A stretch of DNA of 64,000 nt from Myxococcota bacterium (GCA_040387835.1 JAZKCZ010000002.1:497768-561767); one strand, 5' to 3'. Shown: positions 8,952-19,014, counted from the stretch's first letter. A program made the numbers and translations. Notes: a model not told the origin generated them from the sequence alone.

Positions 8952-9853
8952 AGTGCACCTAAAGCAACGAGAATCCAAAACAACTGAGAAGCATGTGCCA
9001 AAAGTGCAATCGACAGCGCCTGTTCGGTATTTAACGCCAGCGCAGCGCTGGCTTCTTTGAACACAAGCTCCGTCACCCCAAGCTGCCCTGGCACAAAATC
9101 CCCCAAAGTGGCGCCAATCAAGTGCAATCCTTCGGAACAAAAAGCAGGCAAAATTCCTAAGCTTCCACCAACCGCCAAAACTAAAAATCCATTTTGGACC
9201 ACCTGACTGGTCCGACAAAAGCCTTCATACATCAGCGCCTTCGGCATCAAAATCCGACAGTTCAGCAAATAAGCGTCAAACTGTTCGCCAAAAACCTGAA
9301 TCCGAGGCAAAAATCGAGCCAATCTTTTGCCCAATCGAAAATGCTTCGCTGCCAGCAACGCTAAGACACCCACCGTCAACACCAACAATGCATTCAAAAA
9401 AGCCAGCAAAGTAACGATCCCGGCCCCTAGCACCCAAGCAAATGCCAACGCACACAGAGTGCCCACTGCACTTGTCACAAAAAGCGCCACAATTTGAACT
9501 TGAACCGCAACTGATGCGGCTCGGGAACGACCGACATAGGGAGCAAAAATCACCGCCCGCGAGGACTCAGCCACCAACCTGCCCATTGGGAGCAAGCCCA
9601 TAAACGCATATGCAGAGCACCCAGCTCTAATCACCACGCGCCAGGGTATTTTTTTGCCATCTTCCCCATACAAAGATCTTTGAGACAAAACTCCAAAAAC
9701 CCAGAACAGAAACTCACACGCCAATATAATCGGCATATACACGACTGCCTCAGCAACCGCTCGAAAAACAACATCGAAACCTGTCCGATAGATCAACAGG
9801 AAAACAATGCAAATGCCAACGAATCCGGCAATCTCTACGTGGTATCTCTTCAA
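8903..9853 (-). CDS. Flippase-like integral membrane protein (LPG synthase TM / UPF0104-like)
   Basis: A 316-residue, highly hydrophobic protein with roughly eight membrane helices. Its 'GDFVPGQLGVTE' motif near the last third is typical of the lysylphosphatidylglycerol synthase TM / AglD family (P-G-x-x-G-x-x-E). Members move or modify glycolipids or phospholipids; the soluble aminoacyl-transferase half of MprF is absent. The start overlaps the putA stop (ATGA), so it is translated with putA, although a metabolic link is not obvious. The 3' end runs into the FMN reductase coding sequence. Confidence 0.75.
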   Translation of the reverse strand: MKRYHVEIAGFVGICIVFLLIYRTGFDVVFRAVAEAVVYMPIILACEFLFWVFGVLSQRSLYGEDGKKIPWRVVIRAGCSAYAFMGLLPMGRLVAESSRAVIFAPYVGRSRAASVAVQVQIVALFVTSAVGTLCALAFAWVLGAGIVTLLAFLNALLVLTVGVLALLAAKHFRLGKRLARFLPRIQVFGEQFDAYLLNCRILMPKALMYEGFCRTSQVVQNGFLVLAVGGSLGILPAFCSEGLHLIGATLGDFVPGQLGVTELVFKEASAALALNTEQALSIALLAHASQLFWILVALGALHSPVLRATHSQNLST

Positions 9854-12768
9854 TCAAGATCCGGCGTAAAACCACGGCGCAACGTATTCTCTGTTACAAC
9901 CCGAGGCTCCACAAAATTAAGCAAATATCCTGGCCCGCCGGCCTTAGTCCCAATACCACTCATTTTAAATCCACCAAATGGCTGTCGGTGAACCATGGCC
10001 CCTGTACTGCCGCGATTGAGATAAAGATTACCCACCCTAAATGTCTTGCGTGCCAGCTCGAGATGCGCCGGACTTCGAGAATACACCGCACCGGTCAAAG
10101 CAAACTCACTCGAGTTCGCCACCAACAAAGCATCCTCAAAGCTCTTAACCTTTAAAACAGCAATCACTGGACCAAACAGCTCAGCCTGCATTAAGCGATC
10201 TTGCGCACTTTTCACGGCAACCAACGCAGGCGGCACGAAAAAACCCTGTTCAGGTGTTTCGCCCAAAAACAACAAGCGATGCTCTTTTTGCGCTTCTTTA
10301 ATTTCTTTCAAAAGCCTCTTTTGCGCAGCAGCGTCAATCACTGGCGGCAGTAGACATCCCGGCGAAGTTGCCGCCGAAACGGTAACGCTTCGACAAGCCT
10401 CCACCAATCTGCCGACAAAAACATCGTAGACATTCTCATGAACCAAAATGCGTGAAGCTGCAGAACATTTTTGTCCGGCGTAGCCAAACGCGCTATGCAC
10501 CACCCCAAGCGCCGCTTCATCGAGATCGGCATCGTCATCAATAATAATGGCGTTTTTACCGCCCATCTCACAAACAACCCGCTTAACCTGAGGCTGATCC
10601 TGGTGCACTTTAGCTGCCTTCTCAATAATCTTAAGGCCCACTTCTTTGCTGCCAGTAAACGCAATCTGAGCAATTTTCGGATGCTCGACTAAGTAATTAC
10701 CAACCACAGAACCTTTGCCCGGCAAAAACTGACAAACCTCTTTAGGGAAGCCAGCTTCTAAAATCCTGTCAAATAGCAGTTTAGCAATCAACGATGCATT
10801 TTCGGCCGGCTTCATGATTACCGTGTTGCCGGAAACCAACGCCGCAGAAACCATGCCGCACAAGATGGCCAATGGAAAATTCCACGGTGCAATCACTAAT
10901 GTTGGGCCGCGACCTTCGTAGGTTAAAATATTCGACTCGCCCCACAAGTTGCCTTGTTTTTTTGGTGCCAACTCGTCCAATGCTCTAGCTGCATAATAGC
11001 GGCAAAAGTCGACGGCTTCTCCCAAGTCCGCATCCGCTTCTGCCCAAGGTTTAGCTTGCTCATGACACATAAGGCCAGCCAGCAAAAACCTGTCCCGCTC
11101 AAGCGCATCGGCTAAACGCTCAAGCAATTGCACGCGCTCACTCATGTCCCTATCGCGCCAGGCAGCATAAGCTTCATCCGCTACCTGAATCGCACTTTCG
11201 GCTTGCTCAATGCTCGCCAACGATACTTTCGCGACCACCTTTTGACCATCGTTCGGACTCACCCGTTCAAAAACCGACTCGCCGGCTTGTTTCTCACCGT
11301 TAATCACCACGGGAACAGAAACAGGAAACTGCACATCCCAATCATCAAGCGATTTTTGAAACGCGTCTCTATTCGAAGCTTTGGTAAAATCCAGCCAGGC
11401 ACAGTTAACGAAATCATCTTCAACAGACTTCGTTTGCTTGTGTGCAGCCTTAGGCTCTTTAAGCAGCTCTCTCGGGTCCGCATCATCTTGATGACTCAGC
11501 TTCAAAAATCCTGAGTTCGAAGTATTTTCGAGTAAGCGACGCACCAAATAGGCCATCCCTGGCAGCAATTCGCCAATCGGCGCATAAACCCTCACCCGAT
11601 GCCCGCGACTTCTTAAGACCTTTCGCTCTGGCTCAGCCATGCCATAAAGCATCTGAATTTCGTAAGCTGTCGGTGCAATCTTCTTTTTTTCCGCATGCAC
11701 AATCGCTTGCGCAATAGACCGCAAATTGTGGCTACCGAAGGCCGGGTTAAAATGCTCAATGTGGTCTAATAAAAACCGACTCAGCTTTTCAAAATTTAAA
11801 TCCGTCTCGGCTTTTTGTGTAAACACCGGGCATTCAAACCCCTTTTGCCGAGCGTTAACTACTTCGTAATCCCAATAGGCACCTTTGACCAAGCGCACAC
11901 CAATCGGCGCGCCGCGAGTTTTGGCCAAACTCAAAAGCCGGGTCAAATCGTGATGTGCCTCTTTCAAGTACGCCTGAACAACCACCCCTAAGTGTGGATA
12001 TTCTTTAAGCTCCGGATGCAAAGCCAAAGCTTCAAACAAATCGTAAGTAATGCCGTGGATTTCCCACTGCTCCAGATCCAAATTCAAGTAAACGCCGCTT
12101 TTCTTCGCAGCCACACACAAAGGGAGCACGCGTTTCATTAAGCGCTCAACTGCACCCTTAGGGTCTGCAGCCTTCAGCTGAGGATCAAGCGCACTCACTT
12201 TAATTGAAACGTTGACACGTGGTGCCGAGTCAATCACCTCATCCGTTTTCCACTTGGCCGTTTCTAAAACGAGGTTTTTAATCAAATCCAAATACCGTTC
12301 TTGGTACTTGTCAGCCTCAACTTCGCTTAAAGTATACTCGCCCAGCAAATCAACGGTAAAACCAATACCGGACTTATGCAGGCTGTGAAGCTCAGACAAA
12401 GCACTTTGGGCGTCAAATCCCATAATGAAGCGCTCGGCCATATCACTGATATTTTTTCGAATCGTTTTAGCAGCAATGCCCGAAGTTAAGCCACTGGTCG
12501 CAGCCTTCAGCGCCACATGAATGACGGCCGGCAAAGAGCGACCTTCTTTAAGCAAGTATTCACGAATGTGAGATGCAATTTGGTCAGGCGTTTCAAGCTG
12601 AGGCAAAACATCCACAAAGCGAAACAAGTCGACCTTAAAACTGGGGTCTTTCATTACCCAGTCCATGAGCTTACCCTGCCAATAATCGCTATTAAAAATG
12701 CCAGGCTTTTCGCCTTTCATATCTTCGAAAAGCTGAACGCCAAGCGCTTCAATTTGTGTTTGCATCAT
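9850..12768 (-). CDS. putA: Bifunctional proline dehydrogenase / glutamate-semialdehyde dehydrogenase
   Basis: A 972-residue enzyme that oxidises proline to glutamate in two steps. The FAD-dependent proline dehydrogenase barrel spans roughly residues 100-440, with 'NVSIKVSAL', 'LDLEQWE' and 'GVRLVKGAYWD' motifs. The NAD-dependent aldehyde dehydrogenase follows at about 490-960, with VCEMGGKNA near 733 (catalytic Glu) and GQKCSAASR near 766 (catalytic Cys). There is no N-terminal ribbon-helix-helix DNA-binding domain, so this is a non-regulatory PutA. Start is a double Met immediately next to the stop of the small membrane protein upstream. Confidence 0.96.
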   Translation of the reverse strand: MMQTQIEALGVQLFEDMKGEKPGIFNSDYWQGKLMDWVMKDPSFKVDLFRFVDVLPQLETPDQIASHIREYLLKEGRSLPAVIHVALKAATSGLTSGIAAKTIRKNISDMAERFIMGFDAQSALSELHSLHKSGIGFTVDLLGEYTLSEVEADKYQERYLDLIKNLVLETAKWKTDEVIDSAPRVNVSIKVSALDPQLKAADPKGAVERLMKRVLPLCVAAKKSGVYLNLDLEQWEIHGITYDLFEALALHPELKEYPHLGVVVQAYLKEAHHDLTRLLSLAKTRGAPIGVRLVKGAYWDYEVVNARQKGFECPVFTQKAETDLNFEKLSRFLLDHIEHFNPAFGSHNLRSIAQAIVHAEKKKIAPTAYEIQMLYGMAEPERKVLRSRGHRVRVYAPIGELLPGMAYLVRRLLENTSNSGFLKLSHQDDADPRELLKEPKAAHKQTKSVEDDFVNCAWLDFTKASNRDAFQKSLDDWDVQFPVSVPVVINGEKQAGESVFERVSPNDGQKVVAKVSLASIEQAESAIQVADEAYAAWRDRDMSERVQLLERLADALERDRFLLAGLMCHEQAKPWAEADADLGEAVDFCRYYAARALDELAPKKQGNLWGESNILTYEGRGPTLVIAPWNFPLAILCGMVSAALVSGNTVIMKPAENASLIAKLLFDRILEAGFPKEVCQFLPGKGSVVGNYLVEHPKIAQIAFTGSKEVGLKIIEKAAKVHQDQPQVKRVVCEMGGKNAIIIDDDADLDEAALGVVHSAFGYAGQKCSAASRILVHENVYDVFVGRLVEACRSVTVSAATSPGCLLPPVIDAAAQKRLLKEIKEAQKEHRLLFLGETPEQGFFVPPALVAVKSAQDRLMQAELFGPVIAVLKVKSFEDALLVANSSEFALTGAVYSRSPAHLELARKTFRVGNLYLNRGSTGAMVHRQPFGGFKMSGIGTKAGGPGYLLNFVEPRVVTENTLRRGFTPDLD

Positions 12769-12960
12769 TTAAAATCGCATTCCATTTTGAGCGCGATACC
12801 GAAACCATCGCACGCCCAAGAAGATACCCAACGCAAGCAGAGGCAAGCCTAAAAAAGCACTGGAAAATATTGAAAACAAAATCCCAGCGCCGCTGGTTCC
12901 TAAAAACGCAATGCGCTTATTTTTCTCAACTCGACGTGTTTCGGTCAAATAGGTGCTCAT
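12769..12960 (-). CDS. Small membrane protein upstream of putA
   Basis: A 63-residue hypothetical protein counting from the ATG at 12960 (a TTG two codons earlier is also possible). A charged N-terminus (ETRRVEKNKR) is followed by two short hydrophobic segments separated by little loop, then basic RWFRYRAQ. Its stop codon abuts the putA start, which argues that it is real and cotranscribed. No family recognised. Confidence 0.55.
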   Translation of the reverse strand: MSTYLTETRRVEKNKRIAFLGTSGAGILFSIFSSAFLGLPLLALGIFLGVRWFRYRAQNGMRF

Positions 12961-13005
12961 GACCAAAACAAAGCACGGCGAGCGAGTAAAAACAACTCAG
13001 GCCGC

Positions 13006-15099
13006 TTATGCGGCGCGTCGCCGATATCCGGCCAAAATATTTTCGAGAAACTCGAATAGCGAACGCCGATGCCAACCATCATGTGCTTTCGCGGCATTAC
13101 CAGCGTCAACTCTCACCGAATACGCATAGAACTCTTCGTAAACCTGAGCCAGTCTGCGCATGGTCGTACTCAAAGTAGATAACGTAGGAAGCATCGAAAG
13201 AAATCTAGGGACATGAGTATCCTCTAGTTCAGCGCCTTCTAATATGATTGCCGCAAATCTAGCATGATCAAAATAAGCATCAGCCACCGCCTCAACTGTT
13301 GGTTGAACCAATCGATCAGACTCCTGCAAAACTACCGCGGCCAGCCAAGCATGCAGACCAAGGCTAGCATTGCTTAAGCGACGCGTATCAATACCTACGC
13401 TTCTTTGCGACAAATATGACAAGCATATGTTTAAAAAGCCTGGGAGCACTGCCAATCTACGCTGTATCCTATTCTGATCTAGCGTTTCGGGGCTTACCGG
13501 CATTTTAGGAATCCGCAGAACTTTTCCCTTTCTAAATTTTGCAACTGCCGGATGGTTGAGAACTCCAGCCATATCGATCCGGCTTTCGCCATCTTTATTT
13601 AGCATTTTTTCGATCAAGTCGGCGATGTCCGCGGGCACGTCTTTTTTAATCGAATCGAGCACCGTAGGAAGTTTTTTCAACGTAAAGTTACCTTGTTCAT
13701 ACGTGGTCGTATTCGGGGGATGGGGATTCAGTTTAAACGGATTTTGCCCCAAAAAAATCTCTGTTAGAATAACGCCCAGCGACCAAACATCGTTCGGCTT
13801 AAAAGCATATAATTTCGCGCAGTGTTCAGGTGAGGCATAATGTATCGTAGTCGCCTCCTCAAAGCATCCGTAACCCGTACTAATTGCCGCACTGCCCATA
13901 TCTGCCAAGATCAGATTGCCTTCATTGGTAATCAAAATATTGGCGGGTTTCAAGTCTCGGTGAGCTATCCCAATCGTATGTAAATGATGTACCGCTTCCA
14001 TAACAACGATCATGTGCTCAAAGAGCAATAATTTGCAGTTTGCACCAACCGCCAAGCTACAACGCATTCTGTCAAAAGCAATTTGAACGTCATACTGAGG
14101 CAACTCAATAGAGTAACCTTTCGAACGCATCAAACCCGGATGCTCTGGCAACAAGCAAAATAGTATTTCACTCCAAAGTCGTTTTATTGAGAGGCCCAAC
14201 GCCTTGACGGCAATCGGTTTATTTGAACCCACATAAGTACCTGGGTACACTAACCCGTAGGTACCACCGCCCAACGGAGGCAGTGAAGTAACGTAAGGTG
14301 TAGCACCCGCTGCTCCTGTGTACCCAACCACTCTTGGCTGCAGCAAGTCAAAATGACTGCTTTGATATAGTAAACGTATGACTCGCAGGTCATGGCTATC
14401 TGATGCAGAAATCGTTTGTGACATCATCTGGCCAAATTGGTCGAAAATCTGAATTTTAATTTGTAACACCTCGGCCAATACATCGATCAAGGAAGGGACG
14501 CCGTCCAGCCGAAAGCCTATCATAGGGTAGACCAACGCGTCTGCTGGCGCTCCAAAGTTGTCCAACAGAAAACTTCTGACATCAATTTCACTGTCTTTAA
14601 GCAAAGCGTAAGCTGGAAAACTTTTAATGTACGAAACGATAATCGCCTTCAAACGTGGCTCTTCAACTTGCTCCAGAATCTCAATTGCTGCTGCCCTGGA
14701 AAGACTGATACCCGCCGTTTGTAAAGCTGCGAAAAAACAATTGTTGCTGTCCGAACTGACAGGGATCACATTGTGAGCGATAGAGATCCCACCGATATCC
14801 ACCGCCACGGTGTCGCCGAACTCGAAAATAGGAGCCAGCGGCGAATCCCCACCCGCAAATAGCATCCCCACAGTCTTTTTGGCGGCGTGTAAAAACTGCT
14901 CATAGCCAGCAAGAAGACCTAAAGTCGGATCAGAAGGTGGCGGTAAATGAAAAGGAGGTTTAAAATCAGGGTCATCGAAACCCAATCCATTCGATGGCTT
15001 GTCATAGCTATTACCAAATGGGCCAGCAGTGTGGTTCGACTGATTAAAAGGGTTTGCAATGGCCGAAAGAGCAACAAAGCCTAAAACAATTCTCAACAT
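13006..15099 (-). CDS. Secreted OTU-like protease / Ser-Thr protein kinase fusion (copy 2 of tandem pair)
   Basis: A 697-residue protein. Signal peptide at 1-15 (MLRIVLGFVALSAIA). OTU-like domain at about 108-255: the nucleophile region is D117-S-N-N-C121-F-F-A-A-L and the distal His is H249 in SSHFDLL; the Asp three residues before the Cys is replaced by Ser, with an Asp at -4. Kinase domain at about 272-520: glycine loop GGGTYG, AVK lysine 299, HRDLKPANIL with D382, DMG at 400-402 instead of DFG, ASPE at 423-426 and DVWSLGVIL. A C-terminal helical region follows, sharing an LPGFL segment with its neighbour. It lies 45 bp downstream of a paralog and is probably cotranscribed. I infer an exported effector that may act on ubiquitin and phosphorylate targets. 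Confidence 0.85.
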   Translation of the reverse strand: MLRIVLGFVALSAIANPFNQSNHTAGPFGNSYDKPSNGLGFDDPDFKPPFHLPPPSDPTLGLLAGYEQFLHAAKKTVGMLFAGGDSPLAPIFEFGDTVAVDIGGISIAHNVIPVSSDSNNCFFAALQTAGISLSRAAAIEILEQVEEPRLKAIIVSYIKSFPAYALLKDSEIDVRSFLLDNFGAPADALVYPMIGFRLDGVPSLIDVLAEVLQIKIQIFDQFGQMMSQTISASDSHDLRVIRLLYQSSHFDLLQPRVVGYTGAAGATPYVTSLPPLGGGTYGLVYPGTYVGSNKPIAVKALGLSIKRLWSEILFCLLPEHPGLMRSKGYSIELPQYDVQIAFDRMRCSLAVGANCKLLLFEHMIVVMEAVHHLHTIGIAHRDLKPANILITNEGNLILADMGSAAISTGYGCFEEATTIHYASPEHCAKLYAFKPNDVWSLGVILTEIFLGQNPFKLNPHPPNTTTYEQGNFTLKKLPTVLDSIKKDVPADIADLIEKMLNKDGESRIDMAGVLNHPAVAKFRKGKVLRIPKMPVSPETLDQNRIQRRLAVLPGFLNICLSYLSQRSVGIDTRRLSNASLGLHAWLAAVVLQESDRLVQPTVEAVADAYFDHARFAAIILEGAELEDTHVPRFLSMLPTLSTLSTTMRRLAQVYEEFYAYSVRVDAGNAAKAHDGWHRRSLFEFLENILAGYRRRAA

Positions 15100-15144
15100 G
15101 CGCGAGCTCTAATCTGCTCTTACAAAATATCAACAGGGATCTGC

Positions 15145-17121
15145 TTAAGCAGTTAACGCCCGTCGCTTTGGCAAGCGTCGCAAGATATATTCTTCAAATT
15201 TCGCGTTTAGTCTTTCAAGTTGAACACCTATGCTAGCGTAAACTCTTAAAGCCCTTAATAGAGCATGCATGCTAGCAATGTTTACTTCTCCGCAGTTCGG
15301 TTCAGGACGCATCGCATTGTTCAACAAAATGGTTTTACTAATATACGCCAAAAGGCACAACGACGATTTCACCCTTATGTCATCACTTCCAGGTTGATAG
15401 TAGACTTTGAACAAATTTAAGGCTGATAGCCAAGATTCAAGTGTAAAACCGTCACGCGTTAGCTCGCTTATTTCAAATGAAAAACTTGTACCCGTAATTC
15501 GCTCTAATCGACGTGTCAGAAAACCGGGCAACATCGCCCACCGCGTTTGTAAAGCACTCTGTGCACTCGGTCTATTAATTGGAAGAACAGTTATTTTTTG
15601 ATGTTTTGCTACAGCTGGGTGAGATAAAACTTCTTCGATTGTAATACGTTTTTGCGGATCGACCTCCAGCATGCGGGTTATCAGGTCATAAACTTCAGGC
15701 TCAACGAGAGGCTCAATTTCTGATATCGTTTCATTTAGCTTTGACAAAGTGTATTCGCCTTGCTCAGCATGCGATGCATTGTCAAGGTATCCATTTTTTA
15801 AAAATGGGACGCGTCCCAGAGCGTTCCAGACTAGGACGCAGCCCAAAGACCAGACATCATTGGCTCTGCCATACTCGCGTCCGGCACATTGCTCAGGCGA
15901 GGCCCAACACATGGTGGTTGCTGGACGCCATATCGGCGCATGCAGAAAAATAAACCTCGCATTGCCAAAATCCCCTAAAATATAGCGCCCATCTTTTGCC
16001 ACCAGAATATTTTCCGGCTTAATATCATTGTGAGCGACATTTAAGGCATGCAAATGATAGACAGCCCGAAAAATGCCGATCATGCGCCGAAAAGAGCGCT
16101 TCATGTCTAAATTGCGACACTTATCCATCGGTCCAAGATGTAGCTCGTACCCAAGTCTTACCAAACCGTCCGTTGTAACAAATGCACTGACAAGTTGAAG
16201 CAAATGTGGATGTCTAGGTAGAGCAGAAAAAATTAGCTCGCTCCAAAGGTTAGGGAATTTGACGCACTTTAAAGCCACGGCCCTTGCGGTGGAATGCTCG
16301 ATGGCTTTAAATACATTTGCAAAGGTACCAGAGCCCAACTGAGATCCTAAATTATATGCTTCTGTAGAACTAGAACCTTCATAGCTCCGAATTCTGGGCA
16401 ATAGTAAATCCAAATGACTATCTCCATACAGTAACCGCACCACAGGACTTTCAGCAGGAAGATTCTCAGTTGTCGTCGTTTCAAAAATCATTAATCCAGA
16501 TCTGTCGAATATCTGAATCCTAATTTGTAGAATTTCAGCCAAGACATCGACAATCGAAAGAGCACCGTCTACTCGAAAGCCAAGGAGCGGAAAGCCGCCC
16601 CCCGTCGTAGGAGCGCCAAAGTGATTATACAAAAATTGCTGGACATCCATTGACGCATTGCCGGTAGTCGAGCGAATATAATCCATCACAATCGTCTTTA
16701 ATCTTGGATCCTCAAGCTGCTCCAACATCTCAATGGCCAAATCGCGCGTTAGTCGAATGCCCACCGCTTGGAGAGCGTGAAAAAAGCAGTCGTTGTCTTC
16801 GCCTGATATGGGGAAAACCTCGGCAGGAATGTTGTTCCCATCAACCTCTAAGTTCATGGTAGCCAGGCCGGCATCTAAGGTGGTCTGGTTACCAGCCCCT
16901 GCAAAAAGAAAGCCCGCCCTAAGTGCGTTTGGCAAAACAACGCCTTCACTTCCACCTCCACGAAAATCGAATGGAGGTTTGGGTGAATCTTCCCCCGGAA
17001 ATCCTAACTTAGAAAGATCGGGATTCGAGAATAACCCTGGTGCAGACGAGTTTGTGTCGTTGACAACGAAGGCATCTACTTGAAATACCGCGAAGCACAA
17101 AATAGCGACGAACTTGAACAT
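15145..17121 (-). CDS. Secreted OTU-like protease / Ser-Thr protein kinase fusion (copy 1 of tandem pair)
   Basis: A 658-residue paralog of the downstream gene. Signal peptide at 1-17 (ends VDA). OTU-like domain at about 100-245 with D109-N-D-C112-F-F-H-A-L, the canonical Asp-x-x-Cys spacing, and H236 in DSHLDLL. Kinase domain at about 258-500: GSGTFANVF loop, ALK lysine 285, HNDIKPENIL (Arg of HRD replaced by Asn, catalytic Asp 366 kept), DFG 384-386, ASPE 407-410, NDVWSLGCVL. The HND variant lowers expectation of activation-loop control but not of catalysis. Bacterial OTU and eukaryote-type kinases are each known; their fusion behind a signal peptide is not one I recognise. Confidence 0.86.
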   Translation of the reverse strand: MFKFVAILCFAVFQVDAFVVNDTNSSAPGLFSNPDLSKLGFPGEDSPKPPFDFRGGGSEGVVLPNALRAGFLFAGAGNQTTLDAGLATMNLEVDGNNIPAEVFPISGEDNDCFFHALQAVGIRLTRDLAIEMLEQLEDPRLKTIVMDYIRSTTGNASMDVQQFLYNHFGAPTTGGGFPLLGFRVDGALSIVDVLAEILQIRIQIFDRSGLMIFETTTTENLPAESPVVRLLYGDSHLDLLLPRIRSYEGSSSTEAYNLGSQLGSGTFANVFKAIEHSTARAVALKCVKFPNLWSELIFSALPRHPHLLQLVSAFVTTDGLVRLGYELHLGPMDKCRNLDMKRSFRRMIGIFRAVYHLHALNVAHNDIKPENILVAKDGRYILGDFGNARFIFLHAPIWRPATTMCWASPEQCAGREYGRANDVWSLGCVLVWNALGRVPFLKNGYLDNASHAEQGEYTLSKLNETISEIEPLVEPEVYDLITRMLEVDPQKRITIEEVLSHPAVAKHQKITVLPINRPSAQSALQTRWAMLPGFLTRRLERITGTSFSFEISELTRDGFTLESWLSALNLFKVYYQPGSDDIRVKSSLCLLAYISKTILLNNAMRPEPNCGEVNIASMHALLRALRVYASIGVQLERLNAKFEEYILRRLPKRRALTA

Positions 17122-17177
17122 GAAGTTCCCACTATTTTACCAACGCCAAAAATCAAACGGGTAGCCAAAAACCATGG

Positions 17178-18683
17178 CTATCTTAGATTTGTATTGCCTT
17201 CGTAGTTATCCTTAAAGAGTTTTTGCAACTCTGCGGCCTTGGCATCATACGCCGAAGGGTCCGACCAAGCTTTTTTAGGATCTAACACTTCTGCCGGTAT
17301 ACCTTCCACATGGCGCGGAATCGCCAAATTGAAGAATGGCTCAGTAACAAAATCCGCATTTTGCAACTCACCTGAAAGCGCTGCCTCCAGCAGGCCACGG
17401 GTCCAACTAATTTTCATGCGGTTTCCAACACCATAAGGACCGCCCGACCAACCTGTGTTCACCAGCCAGCACTGCACACCGTGTTTTTCGATTTTTTCAA
17501 CCAGTAACTTGCCATATACACTCGGCCTAGCCATAAATGGCGCACCAAAACAGGCCGAAAATACCGCTGTCGGCTCCTTTACCCCACGTTCAGTGCCAGC
17601 AACGCGCGCTGTATAGCCGTTGATAAAATGATACATGGCTTGCTCTTTGGTCAACTTCGCAATCGGCGGGAGCACGCCGAAAGCATCGCAAGTGAGCATG
17701 ATAATATGCTTAGGATGCCCACCCACGCCCTGCAAATAGGCATGAGGAATCTGCGAAATATCGTAACTGGCCCGAGTATTCTCGGTCAACTCGTCGCTAT
17801 CAAGATTGAGATCTCGAGTTACCGGATCGATCACGACGTTTTCAAGCAATGTGCCGTAAGTATGCGTGGTGCGAAAAATCTCAGGTTCATCCTTACGACT
17901 TAAGCGAATAACTTTTGCGTAACAGCCGCCCTCAAAGTTAAACACGCCCGATTCATCCCAACCATGTTCATCATCGCCAATCAGATCTCGATGCGGATCT
18001 GCTGAAAGTGTGGTCTTGCCCGTCCCGCTGAGACCAAAAAATATGGCCACATCGCCACTTTTAGCCATGTTAGCGGAGCAATGCATGCCCATGACGCCTT
18101 TGGCTGGCAGGAGATAGTTGAGCAAAGTAAACACACTCTTTTTCGTCTCGCCCGCATATTCGCTGCCGCAAATCAAAATACGTTTGGCCGAAAAATCAAG
18201 CACCACCGCAACTTCAGAACGCGTGCCATCTCGCTCTGGGTCTGATTTAAACCCGGGCGCTTGAATCACAGTGAATTCGGGCACAAAATTTTTCAACTCA
18301 TCGCTTGAGGGATGTAGAAACATGTTGCGTGCAAAAGCACTATGCCAAGCGCGTTCATTAATCACTTGGATCTTTAAGCGGTGCTGTTCGCTGGCACCAG
18401 CTACCAGATCTTGCACAAAATAGTCCTTGGTTTGCAGGTAGGCCCAAAGGCGCTCATAAAGTTTTTGCGCCTTCTCAGGCGTCATCTTTTGGTTAATCGG
18501 CCCCCACCAAATACTTTCTCGGGTGGAATCATCTTCTACCGTAAACTTATCGTTGGGCGAACGACCAGTGTATTTACCGGTCTTCACCACAAAAACGCCT
18601 TGATTACTCAGCAAACCTTCCTGTCTTTTAATGGCTTCTTCAATCAAGGCGCTAAATGAAAGATTTCGCTGCATCGAGGCCAC
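17178..18683 (-). CDS. pckA: Phosphoenolpyruvate carboxykinase (ATP)
   Basis: A 501-residue ATP-type PEPCK, converting oxaloacetate and ATP to PEP, CO2 and ADP in gluconeogenesis. Visible motifs are 'TGKYTGRSPNDKF' (substrate loop), GLSGTGKTT (kinase-1a P-loop), DDEHGWD (metal) and ENTRASYD near the C-terminal third. The start is GTG at 18683 with a TAA codon directly before it, or ATG at 18674. The protein lacks about 30 N-terminal residues found in many homologs, and the stop shows they cannot be encoded in frame here. No strong ribosome binding site is visible for either start. Confidence 0.95.
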   Translation of the reverse strand: MASMQRNLSFSALIEEAIKRQEGLLSNQGVFVVKTGKYTGRSPNDKFTVEDDSTRESIWWGPINQKMTPEKAQKLYERLWAYLQTKDYFVQDLVAGASEQHRLKIQVINERAWHSAFARNMFLHPSSDELKNFVPEFTVIQAPGFKSDPERDGTRSEVAVVLDFSAKRILICGSEYAGETKKSVFTLLNYLLPAKGVMGMHCSANMAKSGDVAIFFGLSGTGKTTLSADPHRDLIGDDEHGWDESGVFNFEGGCYAKVIRLSRKDEPEIFRTTHTYGTLLENVVIDPVTRDLNLDSDELTENTRASYDISQIPHAYLQGVGGHPKHIIMLTCDAFGVLPPIAKLTKEQAMYHFINGYTARVAGTERGVKEPTAVFSACFGAPFMARPSVYGKLLVEKIEKHGVQCWLVNTGWSGGPYGVGNRMKISWTRGLLEAALSGELQNADFVTEPFFNLAIPRHVEGIPAEVLDPKKAWSDPSAYDAKAAELQKLFKDNYEGNTNLR

Positions 18684-18749
18684 TTAGCAAATTTCAACAA
18701 CAAAAGGCAATCGGACATTTGACTAAGCAGATTTCGACACGGCTCTTAG

Positions 18750-18962
18750 CTAGTAGCGGGTCGCCTTATAAGCATCTTGAAAGTCCTTAATTGCTTTCGA
18801 AGCTTGATCTTTCGTATAGCCATAATGCTGTTCTAGCTTGCCGTAGATTTCTTGTTGATTGCCTTCAATTTGGGTCAAATCGTTATCGGTCAGCTTGCCC
18901 CAAGTTTTTTTCATGGTGCCTTTCAATTCTTCCCACTTGCCTTCAAAAATTTCTTTATTCAC
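18750..18962 (-). CDS. CsbD family stress-response protein
   Basis: A 70-residue protein with the CsbD pattern: 'EGKWEELKGTMKKTWGKLTDNDL', then 'IEGNQQEIYGKLEQHYGYTKDQA'. These are small, abundant, hydrophilic stress-induced proteins of unclear mechanism. It starts at GTG (18962), supported by a strong AGGAG Shine-Dalgarno sequence seven to eight bases upstream. It stands alone between pckA and the HIT gene. Confidence 0.9.
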   Translation of the reverse strand: MNKEIFEGKWEELKGTMKKTWGKLTDNDLTQIEGNQQEIYGKLEQHYGYTKDQASKAIKDFQDAYKATRY

Positions 18963-19014
18963 TTTTGTCTCCTATGAAAGTTCAGCCTAAGAGAAACAAA
19001 ATTTTATTGCAAGT

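Noticed and set aside
17178-18683. Frameshifted or truncated pckA
   Set aside because: The N-terminus is about 30 residues shorter than in many homologs, but the substrate loop and all catalytic motifs are present, so the gene is probably functional.
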